Positions 33,677 through 43,419 of a stretch of DNA of 64,000 nt are shown piece after piece. The stretch comes from Clostridiaceae bacterium. Its GTDB lineage: Bacteria > Bacillota > Clostridia > Oscillospirales > Acutalibacteraceae. The position numbers and the translations under genes are program-made. The stretch's first letter is position 1. The number at the start of each line of letters is the position of its first letter. The stretch spans positions 1 through 64,000 of the forward strand of contig JAEERC010000053.1 in the NCBI GenBank assembly GCA_016285645.1, written 5' to 3'. The notes under the pieces were generated by a model. The model worked only from the letters and a program-made list of their open reading frames with translations. It searched no databases and was not told the DNA's origin.

Positions 33677-36556
33677 ATGAAACCGAAAACAGTTAAAAAG
33701 AACAATCTTTTTGATAAGATATTTACAAACAACTGTTACGCCTGGCTTGCCGCGGTATGCTCAGGTGTAATCTGCCTTATTGTCGCCTTTGTTTATGAGA
33801 TGGTTCCCTTCGGCGACATAACTATTCTGAGAATGGATATGTACCATCAGTACTGTCCTCTTTTTGCCGAACTTTATGACAGAGTAACGGGGCTTAAAAG
33901 TCTTATGTATTCCTGGGAGACGGGTCTCGGTTCCTCGTTTATCGGCAACTTTTATAATTATCTCAGCAGCCCTTCGGCGTTCTTTGTTCTTCTTTTCGGT
34001 CACAGAAACGTAACCGAGGCAATCGCCGCAATGATTTTCTCAAAATCCGCGTTTTCGGCTTTCTCGTTTACATATTATCTCAAAAAAGCTTACGGCAACA
34101 GCGATTTTGCCTGCGCCGGCTTCGGCGTTATTTACAGTATGTGCGGCTGGTTTATCGCTTATTACTGGGACCTTATGTGGATTGACGCCATGGTATTTTT
34201 CCCGATTGTTATTCTCGGAATTCAGAAAATAATCAATAAAAGGAATCCCGCTTATTACATTTTCGGCCTTACACTCACGCTTCTTACCAATTATTATATG
34301 GGCTATATGGTTTGCCTGTTTTCCGTCATTTATTTTTTAGCTTATTATTTCTCAATTTACAAATTCACCGAATCCGAAAACATTGCCGGCTACTGGACAA
34401 AGTTAAACGGCAAAAAGACAATGACTCTGTCTCAGCGTCTTAAAAACTCACTGTTTTTCAGAAGCGGCGCTCTGTTCGCTCTCAGCAGTCTTATTTCGGC
34501 GGCTCTGTGCGCCTTCGCCCTTCTTCCCGTTTATTTCATATTGCAGAACTGCTACGCCACAAACGACTCTTTCCCCACTCAGTGGAATCTCTATTTCTCC
34601 GTCTTTGATTTTATCGCGAACCACCTTTCAAGCGTGGAGCCGACAATCCGCTCAAGCGGCGATGTTGTTCTGCCCAACGTATGGTGCGGTCTCGGAACGC
34701 TTATGCTTGTTCCGATGTATCTTTTCACAAAATCAATATCCGTAAAGGAAAAAATTGCCAATGTCATCCTGCTTGCCGTTCTGTTCGTAAGTTTTGATGT
34801 AAATGTTTTAAGCTTTATCTGGCACGCCTTCCACTACCCCAGCGACCTGCCCTACCGTTTCTCATTTATGTATTGCTTTATTCTTCTGACCATCGCTTAC
34901 AAAACATTTGTAAGAATAAAGGAATTCACCGCAAGGCAGATTCTCGGTGCGGGCATTGCCCTTATGGCGTTTATAATCATTGTTCAGAAAACCCAGCAGG
35001 CGAATGTGGACGACACCACCGTTCTTGTAAGCATTATTTTTGTGGTTGTTTATTCGCTTATTCTCTATTCCGCTCAGAGCGGCAAATTCCACAAAGCGAC
35101 TGTCGCCGTAATGCTCTTATGCTGCACTATAGGCGAGACCGTATGCGCCACGGTTCCGCATTATGATATAGACCAGCCGAAAGCCAATTACGCGGGTGAC
35201 TATAACGATTTCAGAACTCTGAAAAATGAAATCGATGAAAAGGAAAACGGCGATTTTTACAGGATGGAAATAACCTATAACCGCGCGAGGATGGACCCCG
35301 CCTGGTATAACTACAACGGTGTTTCAACCTTTACCTCAATGGCTTATGAAAAACTTTCAAAGCTTGAAAAATATCTCGGTCTCGCGGGCAACAATGTTGA
35401 CAGCTACACCTACCATCTGCAGACACCCATTTACAATATGATGCACTCGCTCAAATACATTTTTGACAACGACGAAAATGTAACCGTTGAAAATGACTAT
35501 TATAAAAAGATTGATGAAAAGGGCGTTTTTACCGCCTACAGCGTAAACCACTATCTGCCGATTGCCTACTGTGTCAACAACGACCTTCGCGAATGGTATT
35601 ATTCGGGCAACAACCCCCTTGCCGTTCAGGAGGAATGGTTTGAACTCGCCACCGGACTTCCCTACGCTATGGAAAAAGCGGATATCATTGACATTTCTTA
35701 TTATAATGTCAACGAGATAACCTCCGGGCTTGAAACAGGAAACATCTATTATGACAAAATCGATTACGGCGAAGAGGGCGAAATAACCTTCTGGATAAGC
35801 AGTGAAGAGGCAAAGCACTATTATCTCTATGTCGATTCGGGTCAGTTTGATTACATTTCAATAAGTATGAACGATGTTGTCCGTTCACAGAGCATAAACG
35901 AGCCCTATGTATGGGATCTCGGCATAATCACACCCGATTCGCCCGCCAATGTTGTTATTACAATTGATTCGCAGCACGATTACGGCGCATTCGATTTTTA
36001 TGTTTACGGTACGGACGATTACGCCCTTGACTCGGGATATGCAATTTTAAATCAGAACACTATTGATATCACCGAATTCAAGGACACGAAAATAAAAGGC
36101 AAAATCACCGTTCCTCAGGGAAAATTCATTTACACCTCTATTCCTTATGACAAGGGCTGGACGGTCAGATTAAACGGCGTTAAAGTCAGTGATGAAAACA
36201 TTTTCTCACTCGGCGAAGGTTTCCTCTGCATAAAGGCAAACCCCGGCGAATATGATATTGAATTCAGTTTTGTCGGCAGAGGCGTAGTCGCAGGCGCGCT
36301 TATCTCCGTTTCGGCGCTGATTCTGTTAATTGCCGTTTATCTGATTATCAGAGCCCGTAAAAACAAGCAGGTTTATATGGATCTTATGATTAACGGCACA
36401 AAAGAAAATGTTGGTGATGAATTCCCCGTTGAAACCGACATCATATTCCCGCTCGACTCTTCCGAATTTGAGGGAGAACTGCCGCCCGATGAAGAAATCG
36501 CCTCTTCAGAGACGGATGAAACTGAAAACAGCCCCCAAGATGAGGAGGTATTATAA
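33677..36556 (+). CDS. YfhO family membrane protein
   Basis: 959-aa polytopic membrane protein of the YfhO family, relatives of GT-C-type glycosyltransferases linked in Bacillus and Listeria to glycosylation of teichoic acids. The first 480 residues carry about a dozen hydrophobic segments, with RMDMYHQYCPLFAELYD after TM1 as in YfhO proteins. A large extracytoplasmic domain (about 485-880) and one last TM (VVAGALISVSALILLI) follow, then an acidic Glu/Asp tail of about 50 residues. The ATG at 33677 has GGAGG 5 bases upstream; an upstream in-frame TTG at 33611 coincides with the -35 box. It overlaps the MscS gene by one base. Confidence 0.87.
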   Translation: MKPKTVKKNNLFDKIFTNNCYAWLAAVCSGVICLIVAFVYEMVPFGDITILRMDMYHQYCPLFAELYDRVTGLKSLMYSWETGLGSSFIGNFYNYLSSPSAFFVLLFGHRNVTEAIAAMIFSKSAFSAFSFTYYLKKAYGNSDFACAGFGVIYSMCGWFIAYYWDLMWIDAMVFFPIVILGIQKIINKRNPAYYIFGLTLTLLTNYYMGYMVCLFSVIYFLAYYFSIYKFTESENIAGYWTKLNGKKTMTLSQRLKNSLFFRSGALFALSSLISAALCAFALLPVYFILQNCYATNDSFPTQWNLYFSVFDFIANHLSSVEPTIRSSGDVVLPNVWCGLGTLMLVPMYLFTKSISVKEKIANVILLAVLFVSFDVNVLSFIWHAFHYPSDLPYRFSFMYCFILLTIAYKTFVRIKEFTARQILGAGIALMAFIIIVQKTQQANVDDTTVLVSIIFVVVYSLILYSAQSGKFHKATVAVMLLCCTIGETVCATVPHYDIDQPKANYAGDYNDFRTLKNEIDEKENGDFYRMEITYNRARMDPAWYNYNGVSTFTSMAYEKLSKLEKYLGLAGNNVDSYTYHLQTPIYNMMHSLKYIFDNDENVTVENDYYKKIDEKGVFTAYSVNHYLPIAYCVNNDLREWYYSGNNPLAVQEEWFELATGLPYAMEKADIIDISYYNVNEITSGLETGNIYYDKIDYGEEGEITFWISSEEAKHYYLYVDSGQFDYISISMNDVVRSQSINEPYVWDLGIITPDSPANVVITIDSQHDYGAFDFYVYGTDDYALDSGYAILNQNTIDITEFKDTKIKGKITVPQGKFIYTSIPYDKGWTVRLNGVKVSDENIFSLGEGFLCIKANPGEYDIEFSFVGRGVVAGALISVSALILLIAVYLIIRARKNKQVYMDLMINGTKENVGDEFPVETDIIFPLDSSEFEGELPPDEEIASSETDETENSPQDEEVL

Positions 36557-37410
36557 TGAATATATATCCTTTGAATCTTGAAACGCTCATACGCAACCGT
36601 GATTATGAGGGAATAAAGGCACTTGTTATTTCCAAACTTCCCTTAATTGTCGGCGCGGTGATAATTGTAGTTGTCGGCTTCATTATCGCCGACCTTTTCG
36701 GCAAACTGTTTGTAAAAGCTCTCAGAGCAAAAGGCACAGACCCTTCTGTTCACAATTTTCTGAGAACGATGCTGGTTTTCATGCTCAAGGTTTTAGTTGT
36801 GCTGACAGCCCTGTCATCGGTAGGAATAAATGTAAATTCCATTATAGCGGCTCTCGGCGCCACGGGAATCGCGGCAGGTCTCGGTTTGCAGGACAGCGTA
36901 AAGCAGTTCGCCAGCGGTATAACCATTCTCATAAACAAGCCGTTTAAAAGCGGAGATTTTATTGAGATTGAAAATGTGTGCGGCAATGTTACCGAAATTA
37001 AAATAATGTATACAACAATGGTAACGCTCGATAACAAGAGAATACTCGTTCCCAACTCGCATATAACTTCGAACAATCTCATTAACTATACCGCAGAAAA
37101 CAAGCGCAGAATCGACCTTGTTTATTCCATAAGCTACGACACGGATATAGCGAAGGCGAAAAAAGTTCTGCAGGAAGTTACAAGAAACTACGACCTTGTT
37201 CTCAAAAATCCCGCTCCCGTAATCGCGGTTATAGAGCACGGCTCCGGCTCAATAAACCTCGCCTGCTATGTCTGGGTTTACAGCAAGGATTACTGGGATG
37301 TTCTCTATTATATGCAGGAGAATGTTAAACTCGCTTTTGACAAAAACTCAATAACAATTCCCTATGAACAGATTGATGTTCACCTCTCAAATGACTCCGG
37401 CAAAAACTGA
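36556..37410 (+). CDS. mscS: Small-conductance mechanosensitive channel, MscS family
   Basis: 284-aa membrane channel that opens under tension to release solutes on osmotic downshock. Three TM helices are visible: about 28-52, 70-88, and the pore helix with the Gly/Ala packing pattern NSIIAALGATGIAAGLGLQD (about 94-114). The beta domain starts with KPFKSGDFIEI and includes TTMVTLDNKRILVPNS. A short C-terminal alpha/beta domain follows. Start and preceding stop overlap as TAATG with GAGGAGG upstream. The pairing with YfhO suggests an envelope or osmotic unit. No terminator is obvious after it. Confidence 0.92.
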   Translation: MNIYPLNLETLIRNRDYEGIKALVISKLPLIVGAVIIVVVGFIIADLFGKLFVKALRAKGTDPSVHNFLRTMLVFMLKVLVVLTALSSVGINVNSIIAALGATGIAAGLGLQDSVKQFASGITILINKPFKSGDFIEIENVCGNVTEIKIMYTTMVTLDNKRILVPNSHITSNNLINYTAENKRRIDLVYSISYDTDIAKAKKVLQEVTRNYDLVLKNPAPVIAVIEHGSGSINLACYVWVYSKDYWDVLYYMQENVKLAFDKNSITIPYEQIDVHLSNDSGKN

Positions 37411-37479
37411 TATATGCAAAATCAACAAATTACATAAAAATTCAGTGATTTTTTCTAACAATTATTTTTCAAAAAAATC

Positions 37480-37508
37480 TTTAAAAAATCATAGTTTTAG
37501 TGTAAAAT
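37480..37508 (+). promoter_or_regulatory. Candidate promoter for prs
   Basis: TTTAAA (37480-37485), 17-base spacer, TAAAAT (37503-37508). The palindrome at 37520-37533 would lie just after the transcription start. A second option is TTGTAT at 37513-37518 with TATTTA 17 bases later, which would place the palindrome inside the spacer. Confidence 0.45.
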
Positions 37509-37519
37509 AACATTGTATT

Positions 37520-37533
37520 CACAATATATTGTG
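37520..37533. promoter_or_regulatory. Perfect 14-bp palindrome, candidate operator
   Basis: CACAATATATTGTG is its own reverse complement and lies between the candidate prs promoter and the gene. The position fits a repressor operator. It does not resemble the PurR box known from Bacillus, and the regulator is not known. Confidence 0.5.
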
Positions 37534-37573
37534 TATATTTAAACATTGTCAATTGAGAAACGGAGGAATTGCC

Positions 37574-38770
37574 ATGCCTGAATTTGAAGATTTCAACACC
37601 TTGCCTGTCGGTAAACTCGGTCTTATAGCCCTTCCGGGCTGCGAAGAACTGGCTGACAAAATCGACAAGTATCTTGTTGAATGGAGAGCACACAGAGAAA
37701 ACAATCACAAAGACAACATCGCTTTCAAGGAATACCACAGAGACACCTATCTTGTGGATGTAACTTTCTCCCGTTTCGGTACAGGCGAAGGCAAATGCGT
37801 TATCAATCAGAGCGTCCGCGGTTATGATTTATTCATCCTCTGCGACTGCTTCAATTACGGCGTAAAATACGAAATGTACGGTCAGCAGGTTCCGATGAGC
37901 CCCGATGATCATTTCGCCAACATCAAGCGCGTTATAAGCGCTATCGGCGGCAAAGCGAGAAGAATCACCGTTTTAATGCCTATGCTCTATGAAGGCCGTC
38001 AGCACAGAAGAATGAGCAGGGAATCCCTTGACGCAGCCGATATGCTCCGCGACCTTTGCGAAGGCCTCGGCGTTGACAACATCATCACATTTGACGCTCA
38101 CGACGCCCGCGTTCAGAACGCCATTCCCCTTTTCGGCTTTGAAAATGTTCAGCCCGTTTACCAGATGGTAAAGGCGCTCACCAAAACAGTTGACAATCTC
38201 AAAATTGACAAAGATCATTTAATGATAATCTCCCCCGATGAAGGCGGTATGCACCGCTGCATCTATTATTCAACCGTTCTCGGCGTTGACCTCGGCATGT
38301 TCTATAAACGCCGCGATTATTCGAAGATAGTAAAGGGCAGAAACCCGATTATCGAGCACCAGTTCCTCGGTGACAATGTTGAAGGCAAGGATGTTATTGT
38401 TGTTGACGATATGATCTCATCCGGCGACTCAATGATTGACGTTTCCAAAAAACTCAAGAGTCTCAAAGCCAACAGAATATTCATCTGCACGGCTTTCGGT
38501 CTTTTCTGCAACGGCCTTGACAATTTTGACGAAGCGTACAAAGAGGGATATTTTGACAAGGTATTCACCACAAACCTTGTTTACAGATCCCCCGAACTTC
38601 TCGAAAAAGACTGGTATGTTGAAGTTGACCTTTCAAAATACTGCTCTTATATAATTGACAATCTCAACCACGACAACTCTGTAAGCAAACTTCTCGATCC
38701 CGTTGACAGAATCAACAACCTTCTTATCAGAAAGGGCTACAAAACCCCCGAAGAGCTTACCAGAAACTGA
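37574..38770 (+). CDS. prs: Ribose-phosphate pyrophosphokinase, long form
   Basis: Makes PRPP from ribose 5-phosphate and ATP for nucleotide, His and Trp synthesis. At 398 aa it is longer than the usual 310-320. Recognisable blocks are PMLYEGRQHRR (137-146, the counterpart of the FGYARQDRK region), the FDAHDARVQNAIPLFGFENV dimer and loop region, and the PRPP loop VVDDMISSGDS (276-286). The frame is open to 37529, but GGAGG precedes the ATG at 37574. It has no partner gene and is followed by a strong terminator. The long form is known in Clostridia; that it is the main Prs of this cell is an inference. Confidence 0.85.
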   Translation: MPEFEDFNTLPVGKLGLIALPGCEELADKIDKYLVEWRAHRENNHKDNIAFKEYHRDTYLVDVTFSRFGTGEGKCVINQSVRGYDLFILCDCFNYGVKYEMYGQQVPMSPDDHFANIKRVISAIGGKARRITVLMPMLYEGRQHRRMSRESLDAADMLRDLCEGLGVDNIITFDAHDARVQNAIPLFGFENVQPVYQMVKALTKTVDNLKIDKDHLMIISPDEGGMHRCIYYSTVLGVDLGMFYKRRDYSKIVKGRNPIIEHQFLGDNVEGKDVIVVDDMISSGDSMIDVSKKLKSLKANRIFICTAFGLFCNGLDNFDEAYKEGYFDKVFTTNLVYRSPELLEKDWYVEVDLSKYCSYIIDNLNHDNSVSKLLDPVDRINNLLIRKGYKTPEELTRN

Positions 38771-38784
38771 ATATAAATATTTAA

Positions 38785-38809
38785 GGCGGACTGCGTTAAG
38801 CAGCCCGCC
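38785..38809 (+). terminator. Rho-independent terminator after prs
   Basis: GGCGGACTGC pairs with GCAGCCCGCC (38785-38809, one A-C mismatch) around a GTTAA loop, followed by eight T. The T-run abuts the stop of the convergent GH36 gene. Confidence 0.9.
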
Positions 38810-38816
38810 GTTTTTT

Positions 38817-40994
38817 TTATATCGCTTTGAAATATTTCAAAAAGCTCGCTCCGTCCGAACAATCCTTATTTGTAAAATTAAGCCCCGCATTCATAAGCAG
38901 TGCGCCGGAATAAACCTCGCCCGTTTCCTCATCTTTGTAGTATTTATCCTTATCAAGCCCCTTGAACCTGACGAAGTAAGAGGAAATCTCGGGTCTTCTC
39001 ATCACAACGCTTGTAAACAGCATTTCATTTTTGTCCTTGCTTACATAACTCCACGCCGAGCGGTAATGATTCTCAAACGGAGATATAATTCTGTAAAGAT
39101 CGCCGAAATGAATAACATCATAATATTTGTGATATTTCTCAATCTGTTTTTTAACGGTTTCCTTGTCCTCGTCGCTGACCTTGTTGGGGTCAAGCTCATA
39201 GCCGAATGTACCCCATAAAGCGACATTCGCGCGGGTGTCAATTCCGGCTCTGTTGTTTGCCGAAACATGGGCGCCCATACACATGCCGGGATAGCATAGC
39301 GATGTTCCGAACTGAATTGTAAGGCGTTCTATCGGGTCGGTGTTGTCCGAGCACCATATCTGCGGCGAATAATAAAGCATACCGGGGTCAAATCTTCCGC
39401 CGCCGCCCGAGCAGTTTTCCATAAGCAAATCCGGGAAAGCGGAGGTGATTCTGTCCATAAGCTCGTAAGTGCCGAGAACAAATCTGTGGAAAAACTCCTT
39501 CTGATGTTCGCTGTCAAGAAGAGCCGAGCCCGCCTCGGAGATATTTCTGTTGAAATCCCATTTAAGATAGTCAATCGGGTTGTCAGAGAGAATCGCGTAC
39601 ATCTGCTCAAAGATATTGTCGCGCACATCCTTCCTCGACATATCTATAACATACTGCTGCCTCGCTATGGAGTTCTCTCTGTCGTTAACATGAACACACC
39701 AGTCGGGATGCTCTTTATAAAGCTTGCTCTCGGGCGATATCATCTCGGGCTCAAACCATATTCCGAATTTAAGACCGATATCGTTTACTCTCTTTATTAA
39801 GCTGCCGAGACCGCCTTTTAATTTATCCTCGTTTACGAACCAGTCGCCCAGAGAGGATGTGTCATCGTTTCTTTTGCCGAACCAGCCGTCATCCATAACG
39901 AGCATCTCAATGCCCATTTCCTTGGCTTTGCGGGCAAAGGAGACCATCTTTTCATCGTCAAAATCAAAATAGCAGCCTTCCCAGCTGTTTATAAGCAGAG
40001 GCCGTTTCTCTTTAGCCCATTTGCCCCTGAGGAGATTGTTCCTGTAAATGTCGTGGAAAGCCCTGCTCATTCCTCCCACGCCCTCGCCGCTGTAAACCAT
40101 TACAACTTCGGGTGATTGGAAAACTTCGCCCGGCTCAAGAATCCAGCCGAAACTTTCGGGATTTATGCCCATAATAAGTCTTGTGGAATTGAACGCGTCA
40201 ACTTCAATTTCAGCCGAGAAATTGCCGCTGTAAACAAGATTGAAACCGTAAACCTCGCCGTAATCCTCTGTGGCTTTTTCATCCGCGAGAGCGACAAAGG
40301 GGTTGTGGTTGTGGCTCGATGAACCGCGTTTGCTCACTACGGACTGAATGCCGTGTGCGAGGTGCCTTACCTGCAGGGTGCGCTCCTTGAGCCATTTGCC
40401 GTAAAGGTGCATCATATTGAAATCGGTTCGCTCATACTCAACGCAGCAGCTGTAAACCCTTTCAATATCCATTCTCGCGTCGGAGCCGTTTTCAACCTTA
40501 ACGCTTCTTGTGATAACAGGATAGTTTTCAAATACCGTGTAAATCAGCGTAACAAGCGCGCCCGTGGTTCTGTCCTCGGTAAGAACTTCTAAAGTCTCCG
40601 CCTCATCCTCGCTGTTGAGATGGAGTGAGGGCAGACCTTCAAGAGCGGGCTTGCCTTTATAAATCTTATGAGAAACATATCTCACATCCGTAACATTGTT
40701 GCCGTCACTGTTCCTTATAGCCAGGGCGGAAACACGGAAATCCCCTGCCCCTTCGCAGGAATACTCCATGGGCGTAACATCGGGCGAAAAGCAGTCCGCT
40801 TTTACCTTCGCGTTTGACGGGCAGAAGGAGGCAAACCAGCCCCTGTAATAATTCGCCGTCAGATTGTTATCGGGAATTTTCGCGCCGTAATAAAGATGAA
40901 CGAGATAGTTTTCCTCAAATATCTGAAAAACATAGGAGGAATCGCTGGTGTCAAGTTTAAAAATCTTTTTTTCACTATCAAATAAAATTGACAT
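38817..40994 (-). CDS. Alpha-galactosidase, GH36
   Basis: Retaining alpha-galactosidase acting on melibiose, raffinose and related oligosaccharides. The 725-aa protein has an N-terminal beta-sandwich (about 1-320), then the TIM barrel with NSWEGCYFDFD, MDDGWFGKRNDD, the nucleophile Asp480 in LKWDFNR, the ENCSGGGGRFD block, and the acid/base Asp550 in CSDNTDPIERL. Length matches GH36 family members. There is no signal peptide, so it is cytoplasmic. GGAG precedes the ATG. It is the last gene after the DUF4091 protein (6-base gap), which suggests joint use of a plant or mucin glycan. No sugar transporter is adjacent. Confidence 0.94.
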   Translation of the reverse strand: MSILFDSEKKIFKLDTSDSSYVFQIFEENYLVHLYYGAKIPDNNLTANYYRGWFASFCPSNAKVKADCFSPDVTPMEYSCEGAGDFRVSALAIRNSDGNNVTDVRYVSHKIYKGKPALEGLPSLHLNSEDEAETLEVLTEDRTTGALVTLIYTVFENYPVITRSVKVENGSDARMDIERVYSCCVEYERTDFNMMHLYGKWLKERTLQVRHLAHGIQSVVSKRGSSSHNHNPFVALADEKATEDYGEVYGFNLVYSGNFSAEIEVDAFNSTRLIMGINPESFGWILEPGEVFQSPEVVMVYSGEGVGGMSRAFHDIYRNNLLRGKWAKEKRPLLINSWEGCYFDFDDEKMVSFARKAKEMGIEMLVMDDGWFGKRNDDTSSLGDWFVNEDKLKGGLGSLIKRVNDIGLKFGIWFEPEMISPESKLYKEHPDWCVHVNDRENSIARQQYVIDMSRKDVRDNIFEQMYAILSDNPIDYLKWDFNRNISEAGSALLDSEHQKEFFHRFVLGTYELMDRITSAFPDLLMENCSGGGGRFDPGMLYYSPQIWCSDNTDPIERLTIQFGTSLCYPGMCMGAHVSANNRAGIDTRANVALWGTFGYELDPNKVSDEDKETVKKQIEKYHKYYDVIHFGDLYRIISPFENHYRSAWSYVSKDKNEMLFTSVVMRRPEISSYFVRFKGLDKDKYYKDEETGEVYSGALLMNAGLNFTNKDCSDGASFLKYFKAI

Positions 40995-41000
40995 AAGATT

Positions 41001-42620
41001 TTACTCCGTTAATTCTTTTATTTTTTTGTTTATTGTTTCGCGGGTTTTAAGGTGCCACCCGGCGCTTCGCGGATAGGAATTGAAGGTAATCGGCTCATCG
41101 CATTCCATTTCGAGAAGCTCAACCGTTTTATCAAAGCCGATTAACTCCTCAAGTTTTTTAAGCGCCCTGAAATCCTGAAGAGCGTCATAAAACACCTTGA
41201 TTCTCAGCGACGGATAAACCTCGCCGTTTTTGCCGGGATATACAACGAAAGCGTCGCCTGCCGCGAAAAATCCTCCGGCGTCGGTTATTTCAAAGGGATT
41301 TATCGCTTTTGTTGAAAGGCAGGTGTTATAGAAGTTATATCCCCATTGCAGGAAGCCCTTTACATTATATCTGTAAAGCTGATAACCGATAACCCTTGTT
41401 CTCTGTGAAGGCATTGCTATAAACCTGTTTGACAGATAATTCTTATGCTGTCCGCAACAGTAATAAACCCAAAGTTCGGGAACATTGCCGTAAAACTTAT
41501 CCGCCGCGCTGGTGCTCGGAATCGGCTGACTGACCGCACCCGTCTGATAAAACTCCAGGTGCGACAGCGCGTCAATTACTTTATAACCGGGGAACGCCTT
41601 TTTAATCAGAGCGGCTCTTTTGAGATATACCGGCAGGTCGTCATCCGACGGCTCATCGGATACATGCACAAAGCATCTGTCTGCAATACCGTTCTTTTCA
41701 AGAAAGGCGGTCAGCGCTTTGCCGAAGGATAGAATAAACTTTTCATATTCTTTACTTTTGGTTTTTGTGTCCCAGCCGAAAATTCTTTTTGTTCTGCCGT
41801 GGCTGTCAACAGCCATAACTTTCGGCGAGTGAAGAGCGCCCCATTGAGTAAACAGATGCGATATCTCAAAATACTTTATACCGCACCTCTGACACATATC
41901 AATCCAGCGCTTTAATTTCGCGAATTTAAAGATATATCTGCCGCCTCTGTGACAGACGTCAACCAACTGTACCGTTGTTCTCTCTCCGCCGATTTTCGTG
42001 TCCAGAGGAGGCGTGAATACGGGAGTGAGAATACAGTTCATACCGTGCCGCGCGGCGGTTTTAACAAAGTTCTCGTTTATTCTCCAGAATTCCTCACCGA
42101 AAGCGGGAACGCCGTAATAATTGATTATGCCGTCGCAGTGATACCAGTTGGTATAAACAAGTTCTGTGTCGGGAAGTTCGGCGTTGATTATTTCAACATC
42201 AACACTTTTTTGTGAAACCATCTTACCGTCAGAGTCCGTGAAAGTAACAGAAACCTTCTGTTTACCAGCTTTATCGGTAATCAGTTCGAACCATATTGAT
42301 TTCCACTCTCCCGCTTTAAGAGTTACACTGCCGTCGGCGGGAACAAGATAATCGGGATAATCTCCCGCTTCCTTTCTGACATAGTAATCGTCGGCGTTTT
42401 CGTAGCAGGCAAGAGAAACCGGAACATATTCAACCGTGTAAATTTTCACTTCACCGTCAAAACCGCAGGATATATCGAGCTTTACATCAATATCCGAAAA
42501 GAGCGCTACCTGGAAGGAGGCGCGCTCATTTTTCAGCATTGAAAACTCTTTTATCTCTTCTGCGGACGGCTCCTCGTTTTTAAAGACCTTCTCTAAAGAA
42601 GATAAAATCAATGTTTTCAT
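41001..42620 (-). CDS. DUF4091 domain protein, GH123-like glycosidase candidate
   Basis: 539-aa cytoplasmic protein. A beta-sandwich covers about 1-150, a TIM-barrel-like part about 155-450, and a C-terminal DUF4091-type end follows (GDAFVVYPGKNGE, LRIKVFYDALQDFRAL). The VSDEPSDDDLP segment (about 320-330) holds an adjacent Asp-Glu pair (322-323) like the catalytic pair of GH123 beta-N-acetylgalactosaminidases, which use substrate-assisted catalysis. That functional reading is inference. It lies 2 bases before proC and 6 bases ahead of the GH36 gene. Confidence 0.75.
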   Translation of the reverse strand: MKTLILSSLEKVFKNEEPSAEEIKEFSMLKNERASFQVALFSDIDVKLDISCGFDGEVKIYTVEYVPVSLACYENADDYYVRKEAGDYPDYLVPADGSVTLKAGEWKSIWFELITDKAGKQKVSVTFTDSDGKMVSQKSVDVEIINAELPDTELVYTNWYHCDGIINYYGVPAFGEEFWRINENFVKTAARHGMNCILTPVFTPPLDTKIGGERTTVQLVDVCHRGGRYIFKFAKLKRWIDMCQRCGIKYFEISHLFTQWGALHSPKVMAVDSHGRTKRIFGWDTKTKSKEYEKFILSFGKALTAFLEKNGIADRCFVHVSDEPSDDDLPVYLKRAALIKKAFPGYKVIDALSHLEFYQTGAVSQPIPSTSAADKFYGNVPELWVYYCCGQHKNYLSNRFIAMPSQRTRVIGYQLYRYNVKGFLQWGYNFYNTCLSTKAINPFEITDAGGFFAAGDAFVVYPGKNGEVYPSLRIKVFYDALQDFRALKKLEELIGFDKTVELLEMECDEPITFNSYPRSAGWHLKTRETINKKIKELTE

Positions 42621-42621
42621 A

Positions 42622-43413
42622 TTATTTCAATTTCTTATCCTTATTGACAGTATAATCAACCGCTTTGATTACCGCGTTGTCAAACCCGAACTCGCGCAGA
42701 GCGGCTACGCCTTCAACAGTGGTTCCGGCGGGTGAGCAGACCCTGTCGGTAAGTTCGCACGGATGAACGCCCGATTCGATAATCATCTGAGCGCTTCCGA
42801 GAACTGTCCGGGCGGCTATTTCAAGAGCCGTGCTTTTGGGCAGACCGTTCTTAACTGCGCCGAAAGCGAGATCGTTTATAAACTCATAGACAAACGCGGG
42901 CGCGGAGCCGGCAACAGCCGTGAAAACCGGGAAATATTTTTCCTCAAGACTTATGCAATTACCGAAACTTTGGCAGAAATCATTTAAAAATGATATCTGT
43001 TCCGCTGTAGTCTCGGGTGAAACACAGTAAGCGGTCATCGCTTTGCCGACGGAGGCGTTTATGTTGGGCATAATACGAGCGACGGCGCAGTCATCTCTCA
43101 GGTTCGCTTTGAGAGATGAGAGTTCAACTCCCGCAGCCGTGGAAATAACGAACGAAGCGCCTGATGAAATCTCACCGAGAACGCCGTCAATATCCTTCGG
43201 CTTTACGGCAACAACACTTACATCGCCGGCAGCTGCTGCCTCAACGGCGCTGGACGCGACATTCACGCCGTACTGCACATTGAGCGCCACGGTTTTGCTT
43301 TTATCAATATCAAATATTATGATATTTTCGGGCTCGGCAAGTCCGGACTCAACAACACCCTTGAGCATTGCCGAGGCGAGATTGCCTACACCGATAAAAG
43401 ATATTTTATTCAT
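42622..43413 (-). CDS. proC: Pyrroline-5-carboxylate reductase
   Basis: NAD(P)H-dependent last step of proline biosynthesis. The 263-aa protein has the Rossmann start ISFIGVGNLASAMLKG, the VAVKPKDID block, VARIMPNINASVGKAMTAY, and the C-terminal signature LTDRVCSPAGTTVEGVAAL. Length is typical. It is 2 bases from the DUF4091 gene and 6 bases after mscL. proA and proB are not in the window. Grouping with an osmotic channel is suggestive because proline is an osmolyte, but it may be chance. Confidence 0.94.
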   Translation of the reverse strand: MNKISFIGVGNLASAMLKGVVESGLAEPENIIIFDIDKSKTVALNVQYGVNVASSAVEAAAAGDVSVVAVKPKDIDGVLGEISSGASFVISTAAGVELSSLKANLRDDCAVARIMPNINASVGKAMTAYCVSPETTAEQISFLNDFCQSFGNCISLEEKYFPVFTAVAGSAPAFVYEFINDLAFGAVKNGLPKSTALEIAARTVLGSAQMIIESGVHPCELTDRVCSPAGTTVEGVAALREFGFDNAVIKAVDYTVNKDKKLK

Positions 43414-43419
43414 ATATTA

